A stretch of DNA of 64,000 nt, from positions 2,040,501 through 2,104,500 of the forward strand of contig JBBDHG010000127.1 in the NCBI GenBank assembly GCA_037951165.1. The letters run 5' to 3'. A program made the position numbers and the translations under genes. Positions 11,116 through 24,518 of the stretch are shown here, in pieces (position 1 is the stretch's first letter; each line of letters opens with the position of its first letter). This DNA comes from Lophius americanus (taxonomy: Eukaryota > Chordata > Actinopteri > Lophiiformes > Lophiidae). Under the pieces are notes generated by a model. That model was not told where the DNA came from. It worked only from the letters and a program-made list of their open reading frames with translations, and searched no databases.

Positions 11116-13626
11116 CCCTAATCATCTGAGAAGCTGCTGAGGACCAAGCCTGAATCCAAACAGAAGGAGACAATGCGAGTAGCTCTCTGTGGAGAGAAAG
11201 CCACCCTGATGGGTTTCAAACGTTTTTTGTGTCTGACAAGGTTGTTCGGTCTCCTCCTGGAGCCTTTATTCATGAAACCTTTCTCACAAACTCCTTGTTT
11301 CTCATTGAACTTGAGGATAGATCATTTCATCGAAATAAAAAATTCAAACTGAGCATGCTTTAATGTTTTTTTTTCAAGCCGGTTTTTGTCAGACACGTGC
11401 ACCGTATGTTACAAACTCCGTGTATTTGAAATGGAAAAAAAGGGGCTGCTAATTTGCAAATTCATGCATTTTCAGATATGAAGGTAGGGCAGCTTCCTTC
11501 TTGAAGATGTTCCAGACAGTTCCAGCTTTACTCATCTGTCAAACACTTTGTACTCTGTAAAAACGCTACTGGGAGAGGGTTCATATGTTTTGCAAAAGAC
11601 TCAGCTGTGATATGCATGCTGTAAATATAGTGCACTCTGTAGAACTGGTGGAAATGTGGAAAAGTACCATTATTCTTCATTTAGCAAGTCTTCTAAACTC
11701 ATCAAAGTGCGATCATAGCGGGTAGGGCGCTCCTGCAGTTTCTTTGATTATGTGCAGTATGCACTCACCGTGTGTGTATGCATAATTCAGCTGCACGTGT
11801 GTTTGTGTGCTCGCTCTTTGTATACACATGTGTGGGAGTTTGTCCCTATGAGACAGGATTAAGGGCAGATAGAGTTTTCAGAGTAGGACTGATTTCTCAG
11901 AGAGACAGGGGTCTCTGGACTCTTACGGCTGAGCCCTACTTCTCCTTGTAGGCGTTTTTTTTCCACTCGTCTTAGCACGATGCTTAAATACCGCGGGGCC
12001 TTGGGATGGAGCCTGGATACAACACTGTAAGTATACTCTTCTAGAATAGACAGCAACACATTTGCTAATCAATACATAAATATATGGAAATTACTTATGC
12101 CTCTATTCAAGCACTGTGAATGTCAGGCATTGCATACGGCAAAGAAAAACTGAAGCTTTTCTGCACAGCAGTCTCTGTTGAATCTGTGAAGGATAAGTAG
12201 AGAGAATGCATGTCCCTGTCACATTCAAGGCAAGGAAACAACAGTGAATACCTGTGATGTTTATGTTTTTCATCACCCAATGTCTATTGGAGAGTGAAGG
12301 AAGCTTTTTTTTTGTCTCCTTTTGCACACAGAGCAATATTGCAGAGACAAGCAGACATTACTTTGCAAAGTCAAGACCCAACATTTGCGATGTGTATTGA
12401 AATATTGATTTTCCTTGGCAGCTATTGGCAGAAGGAGTAAGCAGGATGAGGCCATGTGTGCGGGTCCACAGGAGCTTGGTGAGATCCAGGCAGCATTATG
12501 CACACCTAGAGAATGAGGCTTAGCATATATTGAGTGTTTATGCTGCAGAATAGAAAGTGCAGTGCACCTTTGCTTAAGCTCACTGACTGTTAAATTGGGC
12601 TTAACTAAAAATCCCTCTTACACAAACAGAGAGTGATCCGGGGCTTTTTTTCCTTCTTTTTTTTTTGCAGGCAATCCCTTTCATGTGGCTGAATTTGTAC
12701 ATTTTTTTCACTTATGGGTCTTTAGTAATTAGACAAAAGTGTATGTGAATGGGATGGAAAAAGGCCGAGACAGGCCAGTAGATGAAGCGTAATATGTTGA
12801 GAGAGGTGATCTGGAGGAGAGTGAAGGATATCCACTATTTACCTTCTTAAGGGCAGGGCAAACATGAGGGACAAAGCTGAAGTGTATGTGGATTAGAGTG
12901 AGGCACTGTCCTGAATATATAACTGATCAAGGTCTCTCCACTTCTCTCTTGTCCTCTTTGACAATGGCCAATTGCAGGAGTTGCGAGGCTGTTTGTTATG
13001 TTCTTGAAGCATTCATTCAGGACGTAGCTATGAAGGGAGAACAGGACTAAACGTTTGGCAAGTATGCAGACCACTCACATTTCTTGTCTAATGTAAAAGC
13101 ATGTTTTATATATCTTTACATATGCTGATAGAATAAAAATCTCCAACTACAAATTAAAAAAAAAGAGTTTCGACTGAATCAATACAAAATGGAGAAATTT
13201 AGATTTTTTTTTTTAGATTTCATTTTAATCTAATAAAAAAAAAAATAGAATAGAACAAATGTACTATATCTCTAAAATGTTGTCAGAGATTTGTTATGAT
13301 ACAAACATGTTACATCAGGCTTGCATGTTAGTTTTTGTCCATATCTGAAAATACATTAATTTTCCTGAGGGACACAGACTTTTTTTAATTTACTCATATC
13401 AAGACTGTAACTTTTGCTCTTTTTTTAAACCACATAAAATATGTTATCAAAGAATCCAAGTGTTGAATGGGTTAAAACATACCTGTAACATTAAAGATAT
13501 GCTTATACAGGCATAGAGGATATACCTGTATAAGGAACTGTACACATCATTTAAATGGATTGTGAAACCATGGCTCCTTGCAGATTAAATATCAAACAAA
13601 TTAAATGTTAAAATGACAAAAAAATA

Positions 13627-13677
13627 CTTATTATTGATAATATTAATAATAATATTAATAATAATAAAAATAATTTA
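13627..13677. repeat. AAT/ATT microsatellite
   Basis: This is an imperfect trinucleotide run (TTATTGATAATATTAATAAT and onward), about 50 bp long, ending in AATAATAATAAAAATAA. Confidence 0.75.
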
Positions 13678-14867
13678 TCCTTTATTGATCATATACTGTA
13701 ACAATACTTGTTAATACTTGTTACTACTCAACAGATTAAACAGATACTTATTAGTACTTGATAATAAATTAAGATATTTTAATGTTTAGTAGAAGCATTT
13801 AAAGCCACATACCCTGGACACCAAGTATTTCTATGCCACACATTTTATTCTGCTAAATATTCTTACTTACTGACAATTAAAAAAGCAATGTTCTGTCTGT
13901 ATGGGGAATGCAGATAGCACGAGTGAAAAGATGCATTATCAATGGTACGAACCTTTTATAGTAAAAAAACAAACAAACTCAGATATATATCTAAATCGAA
14001 TGTATTTGCTTTGCTGTATCACGTGGATACAGTAACATGTTTCCAGTGTACTTACACCAACACCTCCCTGACCTCTTGCAGATAAGAAACGGAGGGAATG
14101 ATTGGGTTCGATTTGGAGCCAGGTGTGTTCTGTTTGGGTCTGATTTAAATTGAAGAATGTTACCGTTCACAGATTTCTGCGTAGGGTTAAAACCAGGATT
14201 CTTACCAAAAGCCTATAAACCGAGAGTTGAAGAAGTACACTTCTGATCAAAATAAGCTCTTCATAAAAGTTACCATTTCTTCCACAGTATCAACAAATAC
14301 AACACAAAACACAATACATTTCAAGCCTTTAAAGCAACAAAGCGACGTTTAATAATTATGCATGTTTCCTATTCTGGTCAGCAGTAATATATGAAGCGCC
14401 CGGCTAGTTCAAGGAGCACATCCCCCCAAGATCTCCTACTATTTTATTTTGTTTTAGGGCTGGTATCACAGTTCAGCACATCCAACATCCACAGTAAGAA
14501 TAATTGCCCCCAGATACAGGCATGACTAACACAATGCAGCAGTGTGGCTTCAGTTGAACTTTTTTTCTTCCTTCCATTCATTTCATCTCCGTCCCCTCCT
14601 CAGCCCTTTCTGAAAAGAGACTGTCTTTCTTTCTGCAAACAGACACGTGCATCTGGATTCACGTGGTGACGTAAGAGAAGTTCACACTTAACATGCATCT
14701 AGCAGATATGCCTCACTTGGTGCTGGAGGGCTGAAAGTAATGACACGTTTACCCCCAACTGAGCAGGCATGACTTAGCTTAGGTTTTACAACCAGCCGTA
14801 TTGATTTACTCATTATCTATCACGAACAGTCCCTCTGTAGGTGCTCAAGGGCCATCACACTCCTCTG

Positions 14868-14924
14868 TTCTATTCTATTCTACTCTATTCTATTCTAATC
14901 TATTCTATTCTAATCTGCTCTATC
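14868..14924. repeat. TTCTA pentanucleotide array
   Basis: About eleven imperfect TTCTA units, with variants TACTC, TAATC and TGCTC. It lies about 140 bp left of the composite retroelement remnant at 15068-15482. A different pentanucleotide array lies to the right of that remnant. Confidence 0.9.
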
Positions 14925-15067
14925 CAAATGCATATAGACTAAATAAAGTATACATTTATTGTAAACACAAAATGGACATTGGCACAATCATATACAATAC
15001 AGTTTACAATACATTGAGCAACCATGAGAGTAGCCTATACATCTCAGTACATTCTTTTTCTGGAACA

Positions 15068-15332
15068 TATCCTGTTCAGAGTCACAGTGGGACTGGAGCC
15101 AATTCCCAGCTGACATTGGGCTAGAGGTGGGGTTCACCCTGGACGATTCACCAGTTCCGGACAGAGATGCCACATAGAGGCAGATAACCATTCATGCTGT
15201 TATTCGCAGATATTGACCATTTAGATTAACCATTGAACCTAAATTGCATGTTTTTGGACAGTGGGAGGAAGCTGGAGTACCTGGAGGGAACCCGTACAAA
15301 CAATGGGTGAACTTGCAAACTCTACAGAGACA
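15068..15332 (-). mobile_element. SINE-like repeat, minus-strand copy
   Basis: Read on the plus strand it runs from the tail side ('cctgttcagagtcacagtgg', 'gactggagcc') through 'ttcaccctggacgattcacc' and 'catgtttttggacagtggga' to 'acttgcaaactctacagag'. These are complements of the landmarks of the 6971-7281 element. The head with its B-box is missing, because at about 15335 the sequence changes to a plus-strand LINE-type tail. Confidence 0.75.
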
Positions 15333-15338
15333 GAGAAC

Positions 15339-15482
15339 TGGGAACACCTTGGGATCCCCCAGGAGGGATCCTCCACTCTGTGGAGTGTTGCTGGGGAGAG
15401 GGACATCTAGAAGTGTCTTCATAGCCAGCTAACCCCGCTACATGACCCCGGATAAGCGGGAAAAAAATAGATGGATGGATGT
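15339..15482 (+). mobile_element. Non-LTR retrotransposon 3' end (GATG tail)
   Basis: The stretch 'gggaacaccttgggatcccc', 'ttgctggggagagggacatc', 'gaccccggataagcggg', then an A-run and ATGGATGGATG, matches what I remember as the C-terminal codons and 3' tail of an abundant fish non-LTR retrotransposon. In one frame it reads LGIPQ...VAGERD, as expected of that C terminus, before a stop. It is heavily 5'-truncated, as usual for target-primed insertions. The clade (L2/CR1-like or Rex-type) is not certain. Confidence 0.65.
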
Positions 15483-15651
15483 ATTTACTGTAGACAGGAA
15501 ATTAATATTGTCACAATTGCTGTTCAATTGTTAAAATATAATTTAAATTATTCTGATAACACACAAGATATACTGCATATGTGCAAGGGATGTCAGATCT
15601 CAGTACTTCAAGTTAAACCTTGCATACTATACTAGATGCAATGGTCATCAC

Positions 15652-15688
15652 TGTATTGTATTGTATTGTATTGTATTTTATTGTATTC
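15652..15688. repeat. TGTAT pentanucleotide array
   Basis: About seven TGTAT units with one TTTAT variant. It lies about 170 bp to the right of the retroelement composite. Confidence 0.9.
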
Positions 15689-15689
15689 T

Positions 15690-16760
15690 ATACTCTTGGT
15701 CCATATTTCTGAAGAGCTGTCTCTCTGCATTTCTTGTTTTTCCATTAAAGACAACGACAGACTCTGGAACACTTTAAAATCAGCAGGATATTCTGTTGTT
15801 TATGCTGATGGTATTAACAGTCAGCACAAATAAAATCAGGAAGGAACTGTGTCATTGTGCAATAATTGGAATTATGCAAATAGTCACAAGGCAGCACTTT
15901 ACAATAAGCGCACTTATTCATACATTTGCTTTTTATTATTGGTTCACGCTGAGGCACGGACAGACTTTTCATCATTTGGGTGGTATTCATTATTTTCTGT
16001 CACCACCTTATGTCACTATATTGTGTCGACTTGTAAACAGAAGGACATGAAAAGCGAGTGCATCCTATTGAACAATGAGCAGGGAAACAAACTTAACAGT
16101 CAAAGAAGCTTTTCATGCATAAGTGTTGATTTCTCTGGGGAGGATCAGCAGGCACTTTTTCTCTCCCTCCCAATTCGATCCACTCCTGCGTTGCTGTAAA
16201 GTTGGGCTCTGAAGTGACGGAAGAGAAATCCATATGTGCCTCTGTCGGGTCATTGATATTCTCCTTACTTTCTTCTTTTTCTCAACACCTCCATCACCTC
16301 CATCGCTCCCTCTCTCTTGTTCTTTCTTCCTCCGTTGGTCCGTGGTGGCCAATCCATCCTCACGCCCTCCACTGGCCAGGTCAGGACATCTAATATCCCA
16401 TGAATCCACACTTTCTCTCCCTCCCCAGCCAAGCAACAGCCCATCCGACCAAACTCCTCTCTGCCTTTCTTCCCCTCACATCAATGTTATTCCTCTCCTT
16501 TTCTCTTTTTACCTTCTCTGCTGTGAGATATTTGGCGTGTAATTCCTCTTGTCCTGTTTCCCCTATAAACACATGAAAAATACTCACCTGCAGGGGGACG
16601 ATCACGTAACGGTTTTCTGCCCACTTCCACTTCTGACCTTCAATTTGTCTGAGTAATTAGAGGACCTTATCCCACCTGGTTTCCCATTTGAAAGGTTTTT
16701 CTCTTTCATTCCTTTTTTTAGAATATGATTTCCAAGAATACAAATTCACATAGGAATGAA
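15690..16760. other. Noncoding DNA with a CT-rich stretch
   Basis: The stretch 16240-16540 is strongly pyrimidine-biased on the plus strand, which opens frames of about 100 codons on both strands (16113-16436 minus and 16234-16542 plus). Their Ser/Pro/Leu- or Arg/Glu/Lys-biased translations reflect composition, not a protein. No repeat family was recognised. Confidence 0.5.
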
Positions 16761-16762
16761 CA

Positions 16763-16993
<231 letters not shown>

Positions 16994-18199
16994 AGACGGA
17001 CAGACAGACCGATGACGCTTAATACACGTATACTAATATAAGTCTAGCTGGTAGATAGCTGTAAAACTAATTTGCCGCAAGAGACAGCTTGTCTTTGAGT
17101 TAGGAGAAGAGAAGCCTGAGCTGGATTATGTTAAAAGCACTAGAAAATCAAAACAACACTTTGACAGAACTATCTGAATTTTTTTAAGTTTGCATATGCT
17201 TTTGAAGCATAAAAAGAATGGCATTCTCAACACTAATTCTGGCCTGGTAAGCAAAGCATGTCCACATATCTTCCTGCCAGAACGCCCAAATACCCTGAAA
17301 CAATCCACTCCAAAGTTTTAGTAACATGTAAAATGAGAGAAGTTTGGAGAAGATAGTTTCTAATGGAGGGGTGGATGACAGATGAAAACAAACAATTGTG
17401 TTCTATGTCTAAATCTGGTGTTTTGCTTGGCTCACTGCCGCTGCTTTTTACTGTAGCTGTTCTTTGTGTTCCCTCATTGCCACAGAAATATCGCAGTGAA
17501 ACCAGCAGGTGATAAAAATTAATGTGCAATTTAATGAAGCTCGAGCATAAGTTCTGTCAGCAAGACTTTTCCTTGGCGCACTTAGGCTTTAGTTCATGCC
17601 CCATACTATCCTGTCATCCATACCTCTCATGCATGCTCATCCTGCATTTCCCTCCATCATTATCTGGGGCTGTCAGCTGATAACAGCTGTTCACTACATC
17701 TATCCACTAACGCAGTGATTCACCTCACTTAAGCTTGCCACGTCTATCCAATAGCTTAGATACACTCTTCCTCTGACATCCAATCATCTTACTGCTGTTT
17801 TTTACGTTTGGATTTCTTGACTGAGAAATTCTCGACATCCACGACTGACCAATGACAGAAAGATCTTCTATGCTGCTGTTAGGGAGGACTTCTATCGCAC
17901 TTCTATCGCCCTTCTATCACCCCAGTCTTGGAATACTCATCTGCTTCATCGTTTCATCAGTCTCTTTAGTCTCAGCAGAGTCACAAGCCTCCACCACCAG
18001 TGTCTAGACTTAATTGGGGATATACTGAATCTAACTTACCTAAAATTACTATCTCCCTGAAGAATTTAAGTCTAACCTATCATTTGGTTTCATGCTCCTT
18101 GCTTCATCAGTTGTGTAATCTGGTAAAATATACAAAACAGGATTCTGGTGACAAAGTTCTCATATATCAACTAGCTTGGACTTTAAAATGTGGTTAAAG

Positions 18200-18234
18200 C
18201 ATGTTTATAACACAAATACTGTGTTATAAACATG
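18200..18234. repeat. Perfect hairpin, 15-bp arms, 5-nt loop
   Basis: CATGTTTATAACACA (18200-18214), loop aatac, then the exact reverse complement (18220-18234). It is in single-copy-looking DNA and no second copy is seen. Confidence 0.9.
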
Positions 18235-19864
18235 TTATAAATACACAAACACATTTCAAACAATAAATAGGCCACCTATAATACAATCCTGTTTTCTCTT
18301 TGGATAGCACTACCTAATTTTATAATTTTATTCATTAGTAGATTTTATTTGACCGGTTTTCCGAAAAACGTTATTCAGTAAGCAACACTGTTACCTTGGC
18401 CAATGAGGTTTTGTTTTTGCGAGCTGTGGTTTATTGGTTTTGTTCATTTGGGTAATTTGACTGTTTGGAGGATAATTCCACAATAATAAAAATGTTTTAG
18501 AGAGGTAGTTCAAGGAAAATCAACTAGATTTTGGTTGCCATCCAAATTATAATCTTACAACGGGGTATTAGGGCCACACTGACAACAATTAAAAAAGATG
18601 AATTACGAAAAAAGGCGACAATATTTTACGAGAATGTTGTAATTATACGAGAATAAAGTTGTAATTTTTGAGCTAAGGGTTACTAAAGGTACAACTGTTG
18701 TCTGTAAAACTCTGACTTTATTCTCGAAATCCTAGACTTTAAAATTGTTCTCTAAAAAACTCAGTAAGGTATGATTTTCTACTTTGATACGACTGACAGT
18801 AATGCGACAGATTCTAAATTAAGATAATATATCGTGCTGATTCAGTTCATTGTCAAATCACACATATTTCAAAACCAACTGAGGTTAACATGCTGAAGGA
18901 AACCATTAGTGAAATATATTTTTCATCAATCACTATGTGGTTAGTTTTATTTTTTTGAAAGAGCAATGAGCCATATTTTGCATGTCAGAGTCATCCTGGG
19001 ACTATTGCCTTTAGTTGCATTGACATAACGCAGAAACTGGGCTGCCTTGGCCGAGGTTTGCAGAGTTTTCATTTGACATGCTTGTGCTCTAATGCAATCT
19101 ACTGAATGTCATATTTCATCTTTTAATTACGATAACAATTTCTTGAGAGGAATTTCCTTTTATCCAAGAAGAACCCAGAGCAATTTCTCCTCAAGGTATA
19201 ATCACGGAGAACACAAAATATACCAAACTAACCATTTTTCTGAAATTATTTTTGAAATACTACCCCTTATCAGAAGTCTGTAATCATACTGCCATTTTTA
19301 AATTATTTTTTTTGCCTTATTCAGACTTAAATTGATTGGACATTTTGAGGAACACAGATTTCCCATTTTAATATATCATGTCAAAACAAATATCCAACAA
19401 CAACAACAACAAAACTTTCCTTATTTTAGATCAATTTGTGCATATTATGTGGTCAAACATGGTTAAATATAATACCGTATGAAATGAATCATTAGAACTT
19501 TTGGAGTCAAAAAACAAGATGAAAATAAGCAAAATTAGCACTTTTTTGAGTTAATATCAGGAATTAAGCTGTATAAGAAACTGTCCATAGCATTTTAACA
19601 GTTTGGGCCACAAGGTTTACTATGGGTTTAAGTATAGAAACGAAAATGATGTTGCTGCCCTTTACTTGTGTTGATTGAGAAAGGCGATAACATTCAGATG
19701 TTACACTTTTTGAGAGGAGCAGACAAATGATACCCCAGGGATTCTATATCAGTATTCGGCACAATATTACCAAGCCTCTTTAGAGTACAAAAACACTCCA
19801 TATACTCCCCCCCCCCTTTTAAAAAAGAGGTGCATCTCTTAATTACTGACACAGCGCCAATTTA

Positions 19865-20060
19865 CATCGAACTTGTCTCTCAGCCGATAATGATAATCAT
19901 TATAACTGCTTGAAGGGTTTGTTTCATGCAGCAAAAGCAATAATGTTCACTCAGATCTCCTATAATAAAGGCTCAGCATTAGGCTTCCTCCAAGCTGTTG
20001 TACAGTGACTGGATGTGGATAATCATTAGTCAAATTGAAATGCAGGGGTAAATACGTTGC
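19865..20060. promoter_or_regulatory. Possible conserved noncoding element
   Basis: Non-repetitive sequence with near-palindromic homeodomain-type cores (TGATAATCATTATAA at about 19888-19902) and a second 'ataatcattag' near 20018-20028. It has no repeat signature or coding signature. The call rests on motif density alone. Confidence 0.2.
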
Positions 20061-21130
20061 GTTTCCTGTCCTCTCCTCTGTACTGTCTGTCTCTTTTTGT
20101 CAGCCCTGGGGAGTGGCACCAGAGACTGATCAAAGGCTGGATGTGATTCGCTCTGAATGATCAAGGAGAAGAAACAGGCAGCTCTGTGATTACTCAACAT
20201 TGACACTGCATCAATTTCAATCATTCTACAATACTCAGCTGTCACATTTGTGTGGCCTTAAGCACTCTGTCTGATCAGCTAGGATCCATTCATACTGGCA
20301 TTATTCATCATGAGGGATATCGTTGCAATTTTCATGAGGGAGGAGAAATTTTGTGATCAAAAGTGCCGTTGACTCCAATCCACTGATTTCCCTGAAAGAT
20401 CAGGGTTGGTGAGCCGGCATGCTCTCTCCTTTATATTCCTACATATATCTGGTGAATTACAGTTTTATTTTTCATCGAATAAAACGGGTTTAACTATTTT
20501 GGTGTTTAAGCAACCGTTCTAACATCTTTTAAAAGACTGCTAGATCACGGCAGGCTAAACATCCCAGCTCGACAAATGAGAGATGGGTCCATGGGTGAAT
20601 GTAATAAAACCAGCAAAGAGAGAGGAGCAAAGTCTCCAAAACGTTTTAGGCAGCAGAAATTTCAACTAATTATGGATGAAAGACAAGTTAAGAGGAGCTT
20701 ATTTGGTTGGATTCCTCTTTTTCTGTGCGTGTAAATGTCATTTAATTTTTCAATGATCACAAGACAATTAGCCAAAAAACTTTGAATTTATTTATATTTA
20801 TAAATTGATTTTTATTATGGCAATTACTTATTATGAGTCATAACTCCTTATTTTATTGTCTTGTTTTAAGTTTTGAAATGTATTTTCTGTTTTAAGATAA
20901 TATGGTGATACACTAGACAATCGAAGTAAAACAACATCAATAAATCCAAAGTTGGGACAAAAAAGGAATAAAAAATTTGTGACATTAATTTCGACCGATG
21001 GAGTCCAATAAATGTGGTTTAAAAAACAAATTCCGGAAACATTCAATGCACCAATTTTCCTCTCAACTTTTGACCATTCCTCACTGGGGACCAATCCCTT
21101 ACAAAGTGAACCTTGTATCACATGAAAGTC

Positions 21131-21162
21131 TCTCCATTTGTTTTTTATGAAACAAATGGAGA
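21131..21162. repeat. Perfect hairpin, 13-bp arms, 6-nt loop
   Basis: TCTCCATTTGTTT (21131-21143), a six-base loop, and its exact reverse complement (21150-21162). Confidence 0.85.
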
Positions 21163-21260
21163 CACTCCAAATGGTTCCTTGTAATCTGTGATGATCTTAT
21201 ACAAAGCTCACAATTTTTAGAACATTTCTATTTGGATTCAACAAAAATAGTTCTTCATAT

Positions 21261-21286
21261 CTCATTATCTGAAAGCAGATAATGAG
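21261..21286. repeat. Perfect hairpin, 11-bp arms, 4-nt loop
   Basis: CTCATTATCTG (21261-21271), loop aaag, exact reverse complement (21276-21286). It is only about 100 bp from the hairpin at 21131. Confidence 0.8.
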
Positions 21287-21687
21287 CGATAACATCTTCT
21301 CCCCGAATGTAAAAAAAAAAGTGATTAGAAATGCAATTTATAATTTAATTTCATGAAGATGAAGCTTATTATCTTTTCCCAATTACATAAAATTCCAAAT
21401 TCCAAATGACACACCATTATATAATTATGAATTCTTAAGTTGACAGTGGAAAAATTGAGGTTGAGGAATGTCCTATTCAGTCCTGGGATGTGAGAAAGTT
21501 TTTTAAGGTCCCATTTGTAAAAAGATTTTGTATCTAAAAAAATATACCAGCATTCTTCATTTTTTTAAATCTTGGTTTATTGTTTTATTACTAATCTCAA
21601 TGATCCATCTAAATGGTTTGCATTAGTCTCTATATTCTCTACGTCCTTTTAAAAAAAAAATTCTTCTTTGCTTGATTAATGATTTCT

Positions 21688-21756
21688 GAAGCACCTTGAA
21701 AAAGGCATGAAAAATGTTTTAAAGCTGCTATCAAAATAAAGTTTGATTGATTGATA
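21688..21756 (+). mobile_element. Retroposon 3' tail (TTGAT repeat end)
   Basis: 'gaagcaccttgaaaaaggc', then 'ctgctatcaaaataaagttt' and GATTGATTGAT. It resembles the shared LINE/SINE 3' tail of the AAAGGCGCTATATAAATAAA type, ending in short tandem repeats, that is common in vertebrate genomes. The copy is 5'-truncated and diverged. Confidence 0.5.
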
Positions 21757-21834
21757 GTTTAAAAACAGTATCAATCAGGGCGTTTTAGCAAAAAGCGATG
21801 TGACAGTGAATGCGGGGCACAAGCATAGTGTGAA

Positions 21835-22265
21835 CATTTTTTGATAGAAGACAGAGGGAATGTTTTTTTTGAGCTTTTGTTCAGGTTTATTTGTTATTTT
21901 GTAGTTTAAGGTTGTTGTCGGATTTACTATGAAGGTTTGGTTGTATGTTCATTTCCTGGTTTGACTCTGTTTTCCTCCTGATTTCATTTGATTAGTTTTT
22001 CTGTGTTCCATTTCCTTCCCTCCTGTCTCTTTGAACGTGTATGCCTGAATCCTGTCTCCTAGTGTGTCCTCCTTGATTGTTGAATGTTCTCATCTGTTCC
22101 CGGCCCTCACCTGTTCCTTTCTGTCCTCGTTACTCAGTGTATTTAAGTCAGTGTCGTCTTTGTCAGATCGTTTGTTAAACTTGTCTGTTTGACCTTTAAA
22201 TAAACTAGTAACTGTTGCCTTATTTAAAACTATATCCCGCACTGCCACTGGAGTACCGGACCTGT
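21835..22265 (+). mobile_element. LTR-like interspersed repeat, copy 1
   Basis: Landmarks are 'ttgttgaatgttctcatctg', 'cctcacctgttcctttctg', a TATA-like 'gtgtatttaag' (about 22138-22148), then 'gtcagatcgtttgtt' and 'ctttaaataaactag' with an AATAAA polyadenylation signal (about 22198-22203). The order TATA-like box, short spacer, AATAAA is that of an LTR R/U5 region. A second diverged copy lies on the minus strand at 63312-63610. No internal retroviral or Ty3/gypsy coding sequence is present, so if this is an LTR it is solo. The exact family is not known to me. Confidence 0.5.
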
Positions 22266-22590
22266 CAGAGGCAAGAAAAGATTTATCGAAAGGGCAACCC
22301 GGCTGTGGTGGGCATGTCACGCAAAACATTTTGATGCGTTTAACAAACGCTGGTTTTAGAATTGGTTTATGTGATGTTATAGCTATAGTGCCTGTTAAAT
22401 ATTCATCACAGGTTGTCAGAACATGTAGAGGAACTAATTTCCCAGCATGTTGGGCATCTTCTATGTCCCTGCATCCTCAATGGTCCACTGGAGAAGCACC
22501 CTAGGGGACCCTTTATCAGAGCTGACTTGAACGTTCCCTTTGTGAATAAAATCCTGTCTGATCTGCCAAAAAGGCAAAATTAAACACTCC
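22266..22590. other. Noncoding DNA, nothing recognised
   Basis: There is no gene, recognised repeat or hairpin. Open frames that run into the AC array below are artefacts of that array. Confidence 0.5.
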
Positions 22591-23035
<445 letters not shown>

Positions 23036-23830
23036 TGTTTATCTGCTGGACAAGTTCAAGTTCAGTTTATCAAGTTCATTTTATTTAGAAAATAACTTAT
23101 GATCTTGCGGGTTGTCTTAGATGAAAAAAAAAAGAATATTATCCTTGAGTTGGTTGGTTATATAAAATTTAGAATACAACACAGTTCTGATGTCAGTTTC
23201 TAATAGTTAGTGCTGCAGGTCTTGTTTTATCTTAACTAGTAAAGAGTCTAGAGCTTAAGATTTTTACAGAGTGACATCAAAACGTTGAACTGAGAGATTG
23301 CGGTGAGCTTCAGAAGCATGTGGAAAAGAGCCCCGCCTAGACTTAAGAGCCTTCATACACTTATGTATTTATTTTAAAGGGTTACAAAGAAGTAGCAGAT
23401 CTTTCCATATACAGTATTCAGTATACGGAGCAACAATATGCATTGTTTTTGTTTATTTTAGTACTATGGTTTGTATGGTTGTGTAATTTTGTTTTTATGG
23501 CAAATAAAAATCACATCAAATATTTTGAGGCACTTTCCGAAAAGAGTAAGTCTACAGCGCATGCTTTACGAGACCCAACAATTCACATATGAACAAACTT
23601 TTGTGGAAAGACAAAAAATGACTTTTAACAGGCAGAAACCTCGAGCAGATGTAGCATGAGCATGATGATTTAGTAATTTTAATAACACCTCGACTATTAC
23701 TAATTATTATAATTAATAATAATATAATCTGCAGGCACCAACCACATCCACAGTATCAGGTCCAGCCATGATCCATGGGACCCAGCGAGATGACAAAGCT
23801 CTGACTCCATTACCATGTTAATAACATGGT
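23036..23830 (+). mobile_element. Interspersed repeat family C, diverged copy
   Basis: Landmarks are 'caagttcaagttcagttta' at the left, then 'tttgaggcactttccgaaaa', 'agacccaacaattcacatat', 'gacttttaacaggcagaaac' and 'ctcgagcaga' near 23640. Further right come 'gcaggcaccaaccacatcca' and 'agccatgatccatgggaccc'. I remember this order of phrases (GGCACTTT..., CTTTTAACAGGCAGAAACCTC) as one abundant teleost repeat. A second fragment with the same central part lies at 38080-38345. The middle (about 23100-23500) does not match my recollection and may be an insertion. Confidence 0.55.
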
Positions 23831-23831
23831 A
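23811..23831. repeat. Palindrome, 10-bp arms
   Basis: TACCATGTTA, one base, TAACATGGTA. It is a near-perfect palindrome at the right end of the family C copy. Confidence 0.75.
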
Positions 23832-23834
23832 CAT

Positions 23835-24510
23835 GCATTACAATAAGCACAATAGCAACATCAATGAAGTGTATCTAACTATGAATTTCATTCTCTGGTG
23901 AAAAGGAATATGTAAACATATATTCTTAAATGTCAAAAGAGAGACCTCAATCTGTAATGGATGCTGTAACTGATTAACAAGGGTGTAATAGCAAGCAACA
24001 GCAGATCTTTGGGAAGATTTAAATAACATTATCTTGATGTCATCCAAGGGATGAATTCATCCACAGTCAGACTAATACCAAATATTTTTATTTGCGACCA
24101 TCCAAGGGAAACTTATTGTGCTAGCAGTGTGGTTGTTGAAAGGTTTGAGGATCGCGGCACCGCTGTAACAGAGATTTGAGACGTCTAAATTTCAACAGGG
24201 AAAGTGGTTCTCCCCGGGTGGCTAAAACATTTTGTTTTGGTTGTGGCCCATGAATAAAACATTCAGACCTGTTAGAGGCACCTTGACTACGGGGTCAACT
24301 GTCCAACAGCAGTGGGGGAAAGAAGTGCAACGCATTATGAGAAGTGTGTTGAATCGCTGCGGGGGCGAGATTGGGTGCTGATTTTTAGCATCATATCCAC
24401 AGGTAGGCTGCCACAGGGTAATAACCTATGAGGATTACAACAATATCTGAGCTAAACTTGTAATCGTACACTGGGGGACGAAATCACGAACTATCTGGAT
24501 AACACTGAGT
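23835..24510. other. Noncoding DNA, nothing recognised
   Basis: One 69-codon minus-strand frame (23838-24047) has no motif. There is no recognised repeat up to the hAT element boundary at 24519. Confidence 0.45.
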
Positions 24511-24518
24511 TTCGTCAG

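Larger units (their letters stand above)
10346..14866. other. Noncoding, mostly single-copy DNA
   Basis: About 4.5 kb without a supportable gene or recognised interspersed repeat. Open frames of up to about 77 codons on the minus strand (11859-12503 and 12847-13074) show no domains. There is an AAT-rich tract at 13627-13677 and an imperfect 10-bp-arm hairpin at 13502-13534. Parts are non-repetitive and moderately complex (10800-12600), and could include conserved regulatory elements. Confidence 0.5.
16994..21687. other. Noncoding, mostly single-copy DNA
   Basis: No supportable gene in 4.7 kb. Open frames of up to 98 codons (17233-17529 minus and 20831-21121 minus) lack domains. Minor simple sequence includes a CAA run near 19398-19414 and a ten-base C run near 19807-19816. 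Three perfect hairpins are listed separately. The block 19860-20420 is complex and non-repetitive. Confidence 0.5.

Noticed and set aside
16113..16542. Opposing ~100-codon frames
   Set aside because: They are produced by strong pyrimidine bias on the plus strand, with low-complexity translations and no motif.
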